A stretch of 28,691 nt of DNA, from positions 1 to 28,691 of the forward strand of contig DFYN01000040.1 in the NCBI GenBank assembly GCA_002383615.1, written 5' to 3'. This DNA is from Anaerolineaceae bacterium UBA4081 (GTDB lineage: Bacteria; Chloroflexota; Anaerolineae; Anaerolineales; Anaerolineaceae). Shown here piece after piece: positions 7,853 through 17,138 of this stretch. The number at the start of each line of letters is the position of its first letter. The first letter of the stretch is position 1. The notes beneath the pieces are model-generated. The model did no database searches, was not told the DNA's origin, and saw only the letters and a program-made list of their open reading frames with translations. The translations under genes and the position numbers were made by a program.

Positions 7853-9001
7853 ATGAAAAACCACACCAAGCCGATTGTCAGATCAGCATCAGAACGAAGG
7901 CTGCCGTATATGCCCTTTGAAAATACGAATACCCTGTTGCATCAGGCAATGAATGTCCTTCAGGACGTACACGATGAATACGATGACACCATGCGCGTAA
8001 AATTACCGCGTGTACCGCCTGAACCGACACTAGAGGGGCTGCGGCGCATGAAGCTGGACCGGCTGATGAACAATGTAGTCGCCCATATAAACAGCGGCAA
8101 GATTGATTGTGCTCGAAGCCTTTACCACTATTTTGTTGATGAGTTCCGCCAAGAGATGCAGCCAAATCTTGATCTACCAGCGCTTTCCGTCAGCCAGCCA
8201 CGTCTTGACCTGCCATCGCAGGACCTGCTGATTACCATTATCAATAGCGCAAAGGTGGCAGAACAGTACTACGCAAAAGGCCTCAGCAGCGGCTGGGACG
8301 ATCTTGATTCTTCCGTTCAACTGGATGTGATGAAGTCGGTAGCTGAATCATTGGCCAGCCTTGAGCTGACAAAACTTGGCGCTATCCGGCTCAACCAGTT
8401 GGCAAATCTCATTACTAACACTGGCGGTTGGCAGGAAGGCAGAAGTTCTGAACGTCGTGCCTGGACACAGGCAGAGGTAGATGAAGCGGTTTCAATAGTC
8501 GTCAAGCGTGACGATTGCGTTAGCTTGCTGATGCGGTTTGAGTATTTTTTGAAACGGTGCTTCCCCTCGATCATCATGCCTCACTGGGAACGTCCCTCCA
8601 GCATTATGGAAATGACCGAACAGGAGATCCTGACTGAGCTGTATGCCGATCTCAGGAACGACTATCTTATTATCTCAGGGATACGCGGGATCGTCTCAAT
8701 TTCGCGTCAACGGCCTATGACTCAAGAAGAGATGCTTGCCCAATATCATAGGCAGTGGCGGCCTTATGGCCTGAAGCTGCAAGAGATCATCAATACGCAC
8801 GTTGACCAAAACGCACCACCAGATCAAAAACTGCAACAGTTGCGGGTTGCAGTCACAGCAAGTTATCAGTATGCACAAAAGGATGTAGACGAGGAGCAGT
8901 TGATGCTTATATCGAGACTTGCAAAGCTGTTGCAATACCGTTCGGATTTGACCTGGGAAGATATTGAACGGAAGGCTGTTTCGGAAAAATCAGCAACTTA
9001 A
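7853..9001 (+). CDS. hypothetical protein, 382 residues
   Basis: I do not recognise this protein. It is soluble and largely helical, with no signal peptide or membrane segment. The N-terminus is basic (MKNHTKPIVRSASERRLPY). A proline-rich stretch (RVKLPRVPPEPTLEG) lies near residue 50, and leucine-rich helices fill the centre (SVAESLASLELTKLGAIRLNQLANLI). The start follows ACGGGGGA 15 nt after the phosphatase stop, so it belongs to the same transcription unit. No enzymatic motif is evident. Confidence 0.7.
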   Translation: MKNHTKPIVRSASERRLPYMPFENTNTLLHQAMNVLQDVHDEYDDTMRVKLPRVPPEPTLEGLRRMKLDRLMNNVVAHINSGKIDCARSLYHYFVDEFRQEMQPNLDLPALSVSQPRLDLPSQDLLITIINSAKVAEQYYAKGLSSGWDDLDSSVQLDVMKSVAESLASLELTKLGAIRLNQLANLITNTGGWQEGRSSERRAWTQAEVDEAVSIVVKRDDCVSLLMRFEYFLKRCFPSIIMPHWERPSSIMEMTEQEILTELYADLRNDYLIISGIRGIVSISRQRPMTQEEMLAQYHRQWRPYGLKLQEIINTHVDQNAPPDQKLQQLRVAVTASYQYAQKDVDEEQLMLISRLAKLLQYRSDLTWEDIERKAVSEKSAT

Positions 9002-9086
9002 AATACTCCATAGAGTTGCGCCGGATAGGCGAGGTTGTCTGCTGCTAAAGCCGTTGCTAGAAAATGTGCTGTCATTGGGAGGAAAA

Positions 9087-9686
9087 ATGTCGATAGATTC
9101 TATCAGAATCCATTGTACCGGTTGTGAGTATGAGTATCTGGAACATTTTCAGCCGATAACGCTCAAATGCAAAATTGGTGATGAGGTGGCCACCTATTAC
9201 CGCACAACAGCGTGGTGCAATCAGTGTGACACGATTCGTTACGTTGAGCACATACCCACGCTTGATGAATTGCAGGAAGATTACGATGAGTTTAAAGCGC
9301 CGTTCACTGAGCCGCCTGCGACCGGCATACGCAAATTCATCTCGCTGATCTTTAGGGGAGGCCGACCTTCAGCGAGCGACGTCAGGCGCAGTGAGAGCAT
9401 CAAGAAGCTGAATACTCAGATTGCCTGGCGGCAGGCGCGCATAGCTCCGCCCCATTGCCTTACCTGTGGGGCAACGGATTTAACCCCGATAGATTTTGAA
9501 CAGGTTGATGAGCATACGTCGATAGCCAAAAATTTTCGCCATTCATGCGGCGGGCAGCTGGTGCGAGATCATAATGACGACCCTGGCATCCGCTTTCATT
9601 TTCGGGATAGGACAATTTGGATGGATATTGAGGGGAACAGGCTGGACGATAGTGAAATGAAAACTGATAGGATCATGCCTTCTTGA
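9087..9686 (+). CDS. zinc-ribbon protein of unknown function
   Basis: A 199-residue protein. I chose the ATG at 9087 because GGGAGGAAAA directly precedes it; the frame is open further upstream but overlaps the previous gene. Two putative metal sites are visible: Cys10-x2-Cys13 with Cys44-x2-Cys47, and Cys124-x2-Cys127 with His152/Cys154. A basic linker (IRKFISLIFRGGRPSASDVRRSES) separates them. Paired zinc ribbons suggest nucleic-acid or protein binding, but no family is recognised. It closes the cassette that began at 6142. Confidence 0.65.
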   Translation: MSIDSIRIHCTGCEYEYLEHFQPITLKCKIGDEVATYYRTTAWCNQCDTIRYVEHIPTLDELQEDYDEFKAPFTEPPATGIRKFISLIFRGGRPSASDVRRSESIKKLNTQIAWRQARIAPPHCLTCGATDLTPIDFEQVDEHTSIAKNFRHSCGGQLVRDHNDDPGIRFHFRDRTIWMDIEGNRLDDSEMKTDRIMPS

Positions 9687-9853
9687 GGGCTAGCAGCTAT
9701 AAAGCAGCCTGATCTGCTCCGATCAAGCTGGCAGGAGAAAGCATGCGCTGTGAAGCACTGAACAGAGAATAGGTTCCCTATGTCATTTCATCCTGTTTTC
9801 TGATATGAAAATCCCTTAACGGCTGAAGTTCGGATTACATTTGTGGAGACAGT
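9687..9853 (+). other. leader region of the defence-like operon
   Basis: 167 nt between the zinc-ribbon gene and the helicase gene. It probably contains the operon promoter, but I could not place -35 and -10 boxes convincingly. The only structure seen is a short repeat, AGCAG/CTGCT, next to TGATC/GATCA. It ends with the ribosome site GTGGAGACAGT before the helicase ATG. Confidence 0.35.
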
Positions 9854-12800
9854 ATGTCTGATAGTGAAAAGTATTTGATGCCATCCGCTATAATTGATAA
9901 CCGTTCCCGTGGCAAGGTTGGCGATTTTCTTAAAGAACATATTAAAAACAACTCCAGGCTTTCGTTTGTTTCCGCCTATTTTACCATTTACGCTTACGAA
10001 CGCCTGAAAGAGCAGCTTGACAGTATTGACCATCTGGATTTCCTGTTTGGCGAGCCGCGTTTTGTTAAAAGTATTGACCCGGACAAGACCGACAAAAAGG
10101 CCTTCAGCATCGTCAATGACAGGCTGACACTCAGCAATCAGTTGCAACAGAAGAGCCTTGCAAAAAGCTGCCATGAATGGATCACCCGTAAGGTACAGAT
10201 CAAGACCATCAAGCAGGCCAGCCTGCTGCATGGCAAGATGTATTGTATAGATGACGACGGCAGGAAAAAGGCTCTGGTTGGCAGCTCAAACTTCACCGTC
10301 AGCGGTATGGGGTACGGTGCCAACCCTAATATTGAGTTGAACCTTGAAGTTGATAGCGACCGTGGCCGCGCTGAACTGAAGCAGTGGTTTGATGAAATCT
10401 GGAACAATGAAGAATTGGTAAAGGATGTAAAGGAAGATGTGCTGACCTACCTTTCACAACTGTACGCCGACCACCCACCGCAATTCATCTATTTTAAAAC
10501 CCTCTTTCACCTCTTTTACCACAAGATTCTTGAACAGGATCAGGGCGGCCTGTTCGACGAAACCAGTCACATAAAAGACACTAAAATCTGGAAGCTGTTA
10601 TTTGACTTTCAGCGTAAAGGGGTAATCAGCGCCATCAACAAGATCGAAACCCACAACGGCTGCATCATTGCCGACAGTGTTGGTCTTGGTAAAACATTTG
10701 AGGCTTTGGCGGTCATCAAATACTTTGAGCTGCGTAAAGCAAACGTGCTGGTGCTCTGTCCGAAAAAGCTGCGAGAGAACTGGACAAACTATCTGGCCAC
10801 CAGCGACATGAATCCGCTCATTGAAGACCGCTTCCGTTTTACTGTGCTCTCTCATACTGACCTTAGCCGTGACAGTGGCACCGTAGGCAATGAAAACCTG
10901 GCAACCATAGCCTGGGATCGGTTTGATCTGGTGGTTATTGACGAGTCCCATAACTTCCGTAACAACTCAAAAGGCAAGAGAGACGAAGAAGGCAATGTAA
11001 TTCGCAAAAGCCGTTATGAACGGTTGATGGAAGACATTATCAAGGGCCGCAATCAAAGTGATATTCGCACCAAGGTTCTGATGCTCTCTGCCACGCCGGT
11101 TAACAACAACCTTACTGACCTGCGCAACCAGCTTTCATTCATAACCGGAGGCAATGACACCTCTTTTGATGACTCACTCGGCATAAAGAGCTTAGGTGAC
11201 ACCCTTGTTTCCGCACAGCGTACCTTTACCTACTGGGCGCATCAAACAAAAGACCGGAATGTCTTGAAGCTTCAGGAAAAGCTGGATTCGGCATTCTTCA
11301 AGCTGCTTGACGCCCTTACCATTGCCCGCTCCCGCAAACAGATTCAGCGGTTTTATGCAAAGGATATGCAGGCCATTGGCGAGTTCCCGGAACGGACGGC
11401 GCAGCCGCTCTATCCCGGTATTGATCTTGCCAAGAAGTTCATGACCTATGACCAGCTCAACAAGGAAATCCAGAACTATCAGCTCTCGTTGTTCAAGCCA
11501 TCGGTCTATGTTCAGGATGTGTTCAAAGCCATCTACGAAAAAGATGAGACCAAAAACTTCTCTCAGGAAAAACGTGAAGGATTTCTGATCGGCATGATGA
11601 AGGTCAACTTCCTAAAACGTCTGGAAAGCTCGGTTCACTCCTTTGCCATCTCAATGGAACGTACCATTGAAAAAATAGAAGCACTCCAGAACAAGATCAA
11701 AGCGTTTCAAACTCTGCCTGATGAGACTGAAATCGATCCAGACGAACTGCATCCCGTTGATGGTGAAGACGAGGAAACGGAAGATGCCTGGCAAGTGGGC
11801 AAAAAGATACCGTATCGCCTGAAACATATGAACTGCGATGAATGGCTTGATGCACTGGAAAAAGACCGTCAGCAATTGAAGAAACTACACGACGCTGCTG
11901 CAAAGGTTACTGTTGACCGGGATGAAAAGCTTGCCATGCTCAGGCAGCTTATTGAAGAAAAGGTACGCACCCCCCAGATTGACAAGGATGGCAAAAGGAA
12001 CTCCAAACTGCTTATCTTCACCGCCTTTTCAGATACCGCAGCCTATCTGTACCAATCGCTTCAATCATGGGTGCGGAACGAGCTAAAAACCCATATTGCC
12101 CTTGTCACTGGTGGGGGCGAAAATCGCACCACTTTTGGCAGTACGGATTATACGACAATTCTGACCAACTTTTCCCCCCGCTCCAAACAACGGGAAAAGA
12201 TGCCATCCATGGCGCAACTGAAGGAAGAAATAGACATACTCATTGCCACGGATTGTATTTCAGAAGGCCAGAACCTGCAGGACTGCGACACCCTTGTCAA
12301 TTACGACATCCACTGGAACCCGGTACGGATCATCCAGCGGTTTGGGCGTATTGACCGTATCGGCAGCCGTAATCCCGTGGTGCATCTGGTCAATTTCTGG
12401 CCCACCAAAGACCTTGATAACTACATCTCTCTGAAAGACCGGGTTGAATCCCGCATGGCGCTGGTGGACATGACCGCCACTGCAGACGACAACCTGCTCC
12501 AGGATGGCAACATCCAGGAACTGATTGCCGATGACCTGAACTACCGTAACCGCCAGTTAAAGAAGATGCAGCATGAGGTTCTGGATATGGAGGATGTCAG
12601 CGATGGCGCTTCGCTCTCAGACTTCACCCTTGATGACTTTATCATGGAGCTGATGGGGTATCTGGAGGCAAACCGCACCGCGCTGGAAGAAGCGGATAAC
12701 GGGCTGTATGCCGTAGTACCTGCCCCGGCAGGTCATGCCATAATCCAGCCAGGCGTCATCTTCTGCCTGGAACAGAGAACCGGCGAAGACAAGAAACTGG

Positions 12801-13171
12801 CAGCAGCAGAACAGAAGGTAAACCCGCTGCAACCCTATTTTCTGGTATATGTCCGCGATGACGGAGAAGTGCGCTACAACTTCACCCATGCAAAACAGGT
12901 GCTGGAGATGTTCCGCCTGCTTGCCGGAGGTCATGCCGAACCGATTGACACCCTCTGCACTCTCTTCAATCAGGAGACAGCAGAAGGGGCAAACATGGCC
13001 CATTATGATGATCTGATAGAAAAGACCGTACAGGCAGTCAAACAAACCTTTATGAAAAGAAATATTGGCGGTCTGTTATCCGGGCGTGATGGAAAGCTGG
13101 TTGGAAAATCAAAACAGGTTGATGGTGCGGATGATTTTGATCTCATAACCTGGCTGGTAATCAAAGGTTGA
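9854..13171 (+). CDS. SNF2-type helicase with N-terminal phospholipase-D-like domain (Hma-like helicase)
   Basis: A 1105-residue protein. Residues about 15-170 are a PLD-like domain with a single H-x-K motif (His126-Gly-Lys128) and GSSNF; one HxK half-site means a dimer would be needed for a complete PLD site. The SF2 helicase core has Walker A DSVGLGKT (Lys280), DEAH-like DESH (Asp363), motif III LSATPVNN, and motifs V-VI in the C-terminal lobe (ATDCISEGQNLQ, QRFGRIDRIG at 828-837). An insertion with acidic character (DELHPVDGEDEETEDAW) lies between the lobes. It is predicted to be an ATP-driven translocase on DNA that serves restriction or surveillance. The methyltransferase gene starts 14 nt after it. 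Confidence 0.9.
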   Translation: MSDSEKYLMPSAIIDNRSRGKVGDFLKEHIKNNSRLSFVSAYFTIYAYERLKEQLDSIDHLDFLFGEPRFVKSIDPDKTDKKAFSIVNDRLTLSNQLQQKSLAKSCHEWITRKVQIKTIKQASLLHGKMYCIDDDGRKKALVGSSNFTVSGMGYGANPNIELNLEVDSDRGRAELKQWFDEIWNNEELVKDVKEDVLTYLSQLYADHPPQFIYFKTLFHLFYHKILEQDQGGLFDETSHIKDTKIWKLLFDFQRKGVISAINKIETHNGCIIADSVGLGKTFEALAVIKYFELRKANVLVLCPKKLRENWTNYLATSDMNPLIEDRFRFTVLSHTDLSRDSGTVGNENLATIAWDRFDLVVIDESHNFRNNSKGKRDEEGNVIRKSRYERLMEDIIKGRNQSDIRTKVLMLSATPVNNNLTDLRNQLSFITGGNDTSFDDSLGIKSLGDTLVSAQRTFTYWAHQTKDRNVLKLQEKLDSAFFKLLDALTIARSRKQIQRFYAKDMQAIGEFPERTAQPLYPGIDLAKKFMTYDQLNKEIQNYQLSLFKPSVYVQDVFKAIYEKDETKNFSQEKREGFLIGMMKVNFLKRLESSVHSFAISMERTIEKIEALQNKIKAFQTLPDETEIDPDELHPVDGEDEETEDAWQVGKKIPYRLKHMNCDEWLDALEKDRQQLKKLHDAAAKVTVDRDEKLAMLRQLIEEKVRTPQIDKDGKRNSKLLIFTAFSDTAAYLYQSLQSWVRNELKTHIALVTGGGENRTTFGSTDYTTILTNFSPRSKQREKMPSMAQLKEEIDILIATDCISEGQNLQDCDTLVNYDIHWNPVRIIQRFGRIDRIGSRNPVVHLVNFWPTKDLDNYISLKDRVESRMALVDMTATADDNLLQDGNIQELIADDLNYRNRQLKKMQHEVLDMEDVSDGASLSDFTLDDFIMELMGYLEANRTALEEADNGLYAVVPAPAGHAIIQPGVIFCLEQRTGEDKKLAAAEQKVNPLQPYFLVYVRDDGEVRYNFTHAKQVLEMFRLLAGGHAEPIDTLCTLFNQETAEGANMAHYDDLIEKTVQAVKQTFMKRNIGGLLSGRDGKLVGKSKQVDGADDFDLITWLVIKG

Positions 13172-13185
13172 AGTGAGGACGTATA

Positions 13186-16100
13186 ATGACCAATAACAAT
13201 GTACAACTCCGAGGAGTTATCCAGACCGCACTGGCGAAATTCGGGGATAAACCTCTGGGTGATGCTTCAATAAACCTATTTGGTGCTCTTGGTTATACAA
13301 GTGACAAGGTCGCTGAATTTGCCTCAAAGCCTTCTGAATTTATCAAGGATATTGAAGAGGCCACATCTGCAACAACCTCAATCCAGCGAGATAAGATACT
13401 CCTTGATAAGTGGAAAGAGTGTGCATTTCTCTTTCAGCTCACCAATGACGAGATACCGTCGCTAGCAATCGGTCAGCAATCACTTGTGGCTGACAACATC
13501 GTTCAGCGTGAGCAGATGGAATCATTTGTCTATCTGGCTATCGAACTACAAGGTGAAGACTGGTCAAGAACGGATCTTGCCACCATCACCCGTGAACTGA
13601 ACAAACGCTTTCCCATGCCGGCAATTGTCCTGTTCAAACACGGCACTCTGGTGTCACTAGCAGTCATTGACAGGCGGATAAATCTGCGGGACAGCAGCAA
13701 GGACGTTATCGATGGCCGTCGCATCTCTATCATCAAGGATATCCGCTGTGGCAAACCGCACTCAGCACATCTCCATATTCTCTCAGGCCTTGCTATTGAA
13801 AACCTTGGGGAGAAGCATCGACCCACCAATTTTCGCGAACTCTATGAAGCCTGGATCAAGGCTCTATCAATTCAGGCGCTCAACCAGAAGTTCTACACGG
13901 AACTTTTCTACTGGTATCTGTACGCCGTCAAAACGGTCCAATTCCCTCTTGGCGGTGGCGAGGTGGAAGCTAAACGCAATTCAGTGGCGGTTATCAGGCT
14001 GTTGACACGTCTGATATTTGTCTGGTTCATAAAAGAAAAAGGGCTGGTGCCTGATGAGCTGTTTGAACGTGACAAGCTTGCCACTCTGCTCAAGTCAGAT
14101 CCAACAACACACCCGGATGACAGCACCTATTATCTTGCAGTGTTACAGAACCTCTTTTTTGCCACCCTTAACGTGGAAATGGGAACTGACGAGCAGGGGC
14201 GGCCCTGGCGGCGCTGGTCAGAGAAAAGCAAGACCGGCGGCCAGAGTGGTCATTACCTGATTCATTCCGTCTACCGCTATAAGGAAGATTTCAAAGACCC
14301 GGATGCTGCGTTGCAGCTGTATGGCAATATTCCTTTCTTGAATGGCGGCTTGTTCGAGTGTCTTGACCGGGAGCTGACAGACCTGGATTTGAAGCGCAAT
14401 CCGGACTTGAAGAAACTGGCCGTCAAGGAAGGTAACGGTTGGGTGCTGAGGATTGATGGGTTTTCCCGTCGCAGTGAGGCGCAACCCACGGTGCCCAATA
14501 AACTCTTTTTTGGCGGTGAGCAGCATGTAGATCTCAATGCGGATCTGGCAACCAAAGGGAAAAACTATGATGTCCATGGTCTGATTGACATCTTCAACCA
14601 ATACAAGTTCACGGTTGACGAAAATACACCGGTGGAAGAAGAGGTTGCGCTTGATCCGGAGTTATTGGGCAAAGTCTTCGAAAATCTGCTGGCGAGCTAC
14701 AACGAAGACACGAAAACCACGGCCCGTAAGCAGACCGGATCGTTCTACACCCCGCGTGAAGTGGTTGACTACATGGTAGATGAGGCGTTGGTTGCCTATT
14801 TCGAGCGACAGCTAAACCCCAAAGCAACTGATGAATCGCTTGCCCCAAGACTTCGCCGACTGCTTTCTTATGCAGATGAAGAGTTTGATTTAAGCGACGA
14901 TGAAAAGGTTAAGCTGATTGCCGCGATCGAACGCTTAACCATACTTGACCCGGCCTGTGGTTCGGGTGCATTCCCCATGGGGGCGCTGGCCAAGCTGGTA
15001 CATCTGCTGAAAAAACTCGACAAGAACAACGTCCTCTGGCGTGCCCAGAACCGTTCACCACTGGAAGGGCAGTTGCGTGAGGCCGGGAAGATCCCTGATC
15101 CGAATATGAGGGAAGACAAGGTTGAAGAGGCGGAGGCGGCCCTTGCCAAGTTTGACAGGGATTTTTCCGATGCCAACTACCCGGATTACACCCGCAAGCT
15201 CTACTTGATTGAGAAGTGTATCCATGGTGTAGATATTCAGCCGATAGCCGTGCAGATTGCAAAGTTACGTTTTTTCATCTCCTTGATCGTTAGTCAGAAG
15301 GTGGATGACAGCAAGGAAAATCGTAACATTACGGCACTCCCCAACCTGGAGACCAAAATTGTTGCTGCCGACAGCCTTACCCCCATAGACAGGCCAGCGC
15401 AGATGGGCTTGCGGGATATGGCCATTGATGAAAAAGAAAAGGATCTGGCAGCGGCCAATGAGCATTACTTTGCCGCCCGAACCGGAAAGACCAAGCGCAA
15501 GTGGCGCGACCGGATTTTTTCCATGCGGGATGAACTGGCAAACCTGCTGGAGAAAGACCGTTTCCTGTCAAAGGGTGCAGCGCGGCAGTTGGTCCACTGG
15601 AACCCTTTTGATCAAAATGCCGCCGCCGGTTTTTTTGATCCGGAGTGGATGTTCCAGCTTGCCAATGGCTTTGACATAGTCATCGGCAATCCACCCTATG
15701 TACGGCAGGAGGAGATTAAAGAACAGAAGCCGATGTTCAAGGAACATTACGACTGTTTTACAGGTACCGCTGATCTTTTTGTGTATTTCTACGAACGCTC
15801 CATCAAACTCCTGAAACCACATGGCGCCTTTGCCTTCATCACGTCTAACAAATGGTATCGAGCCAAATATGGCGAAAAGCTGCGTGAGTGGATGAATCGC
15901 AATACAAAAATTCGCTCAATCATTGATTTTGGTGACGAGGGGGTTTTTACTGCGATTGCTTATCCGACAATAATTGTTGCTACCAAGCGTGAACAAGAGG
16001 TAAAAGCCCCTCTGAAGGGCGAAGAATTGCTGGCTCTCAACTGGAGTCAGGAACATCCTGTTGAAGCTTTTCCAACAGTCTTTGCTGCGGAGAGTTTTGC

Positions 16101-17136
16101 AGTGCCGTTGTCAGAGTTGAAGAAGGACAGCTGGCAACTTGAGCCTCCTATTAAGCGGCTGCTGTTTGGGCGAATAAAGTCTATGGGTGTTCCAATAAAA
16201 GATTTCGTCGGCTCCCGAGTATATAGAGGAATTACAACAGGTTTAAATGAAGCATTTGAAATTGATGGCAACGATAGAGCAGATTTAATTTCAGAAGATC
16301 CACGGTCCCAAGAAATTATTAAACCTTACCTTCGTGGGCGAGATGTTGATCGTTGGCATCTTGAATATCATGACTCTTGGCTTATTTTCACAAGGCGAGG
16401 AATTGATATTCGCAATTATCCAGCTGTTGAAAAATTTCTTACTCGAAAAAAAGAACAATTGATGCCAAAACCTGATGATTGGGATGAAAAGAAAAACGGC
16501 ACATGGAAAGGACGTAAAGCTGGGAGCTATGAATGGTATGAAATCCAGGACAATATCGCATATTGGCAGGAGTTCGATAAACCGAAAATCATATCAACAA
16601 AAATTTCAATTCGTCCCACATTTTGTTTAGATACTAAAGGAAGTTACTTAGGCAATACATCCTATTTTGTCCCTGTTGAATCACACGGTCCTTTTCTCTT
16701 GTCATTATTAAATTCAAGCGTATCAGAATTTTATTCTAGATGTGTGTTTGTTGGAAAGCAAAATGGTTACTATGAAGTCCAACCAGAAGCCTTAGAAGCC
16801 TTTCCTATCCCAAGCGCTAGCGACAAACAAAAAAATATTCTTGTCGCAGGATATAAGGCAATATTCTCAATCAACGATCCTCGCTTCGAACAACTCATCA
16901 ACGGCCTGGTTTACGAACTCTTTTTTCCCGAAGATCTCCACAAAGCCAACATTCACCTTTTTATCGAAGCAGAAAAAGCGGGAGTCGGCAAACTGGCATC
17001 CTTTGAGGGTGAAGAGCTTGTTACTGATGCAAGCAAACTGGCTGAAAAGATCTTCAGCACCAATCACCCGATCTACGGCATGCTCTTCGATCTGCAAGGG
17101 CTGGATGTTGTCAGAATTATCGAAGGGCGAGAATAA
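13186..17136 (+). CDS. large N6-adenine DNA methyltransferase, Eco57I/PglX-like, with TaqI-type specificity domain
   Basis: A 1316-residue gamma-type adenine methyltransferase. Key motifs: TGSFYTPREVVDYMV (motif X region), SAM-binding motif I DPACGSGAF (Asp588) and catalytic motif IV NPPY (Asn835-Tyr838). The C-terminal part (about 1005-1220) resembles a TaqI-like specificity domain (VYRGITTGLNEAF, PYLRGRDVDRW). I see no convincing PD-(D/E)xK nuclease in the N-terminal 550 residues, which also lack assigned function. It should modify self DNA at a specific site and supply sequence recognition to the helicase complex. Bases about 16200-16860, the specificity domain, are clearly AT-richer (32-43 percent GC per line) than the flanks (about 52 percent). 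The ATPase gene follows after 2 nt. Confidence 0.9.
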   Translation: MTNNNVQLRGVIQTALAKFGDKPLGDASINLFGALGYTSDKVAEFASKPSEFIKDIEEATSATTSIQRDKILLDKWKECAFLFQLTNDEIPSLAIGQQSLVADNIVQREQMESFVYLAIELQGEDWSRTDLATITRELNKRFPMPAIVLFKHGTLVSLAVIDRRINLRDSSKDVIDGRRISIIKDIRCGKPHSAHLHILSGLAIENLGEKHRPTNFRELYEAWIKALSIQALNQKFYTELFYWYLYAVKTVQFPLGGGEVEAKRNSVAVIRLLTRLIFVWFIKEKGLVPDELFERDKLATLLKSDPTTHPDDSTYYLAVLQNLFFATLNVEMGTDEQGRPWRRWSEKSKTGGQSGHYLIHSVYRYKEDFKDPDAALQLYGNIPFLNGGLFECLDRELTDLDLKRNPDLKKLAVKEGNGWVLRIDGFSRRSEAQPTVPNKLFFGGEQHVDLNADLATKGKNYDVHGLIDIFNQYKFTVDENTPVEEEVALDPELLGKVFENLLASYNEDTKTTARKQTGSFYTPREVVDYMVDEALVAYFERQLNPKATDESLAPRLRRLLSYADEEFDLSDDEKVKLIAAIERLTILDPACGSGAFPMGALAKLVHLLKKLDKNNVLWRAQNRSPLEGQLREAGKIPDPNMREDKVEEAEAALAKFDRDFSDANYPDYTRKLYLIEKCIHGVDIQPIAVQIAKLRFFISLIVSQKVDDSKENRNITALPNLETKIVAADSLTPIDRPAQMGLRDMAIDEKEKDLAAANEHYFAARTGKTKRKWRDRIFSMRDELANLLEKDRFLSKGAARQLVHWNPFDQNAAAGFFDPEWMFQLANGFDIVIGNPPYVRQEEIKEQKPMFKEHYDCFTGTADLFVYFYERSIKLLKPHGAFAFITSNKWYRAKYGEKLREWMNRNTKIRSIIDFGDEGVFTAIAYPTIIVATKREQEVKAPLKGEELLALNWSQEHPVEAFPTVFAAESFAVPLSELKKDSWQLEPPIKRLLFGRIKSMGVPIKDFVGSRVYRGITTGLNEAFEIDGNDRADLISEDPRSQEIIKPYLRGRDVDRWHLEYHDSWLIFTRRGIDIRNYPAVEKFLTRKKEQLMPKPDDWDEKKNGTWKGRKAGSYEWYEIQDNIAYWQEFDKPKIISTKISIRPTFCLDTKGSYLGNTSYFVPVESHGPFLLSLLNSSVSEFYSRCVFVGKQNGYYEVQPEALEAFPIPSASDKQKNILVAGYKAIFSINDPRFEQLINGLVYELFFPEDLHKANIHLFIEAEKAGVGKLASFEGEELVTDASKLAEKIFSTNHPIYGMLFDLQGLDVVRIIEGRE

Positions 17137-17138
17137 CC

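Noticed and set aside
13186..14900. Nuclease domain in the N-terminal half of the methyltransferase (type IIG enzyme)
   Set aside because: No convincing D..(E/Q)xK motif could be located by eye, so restriction activity in this protein is not claimed.
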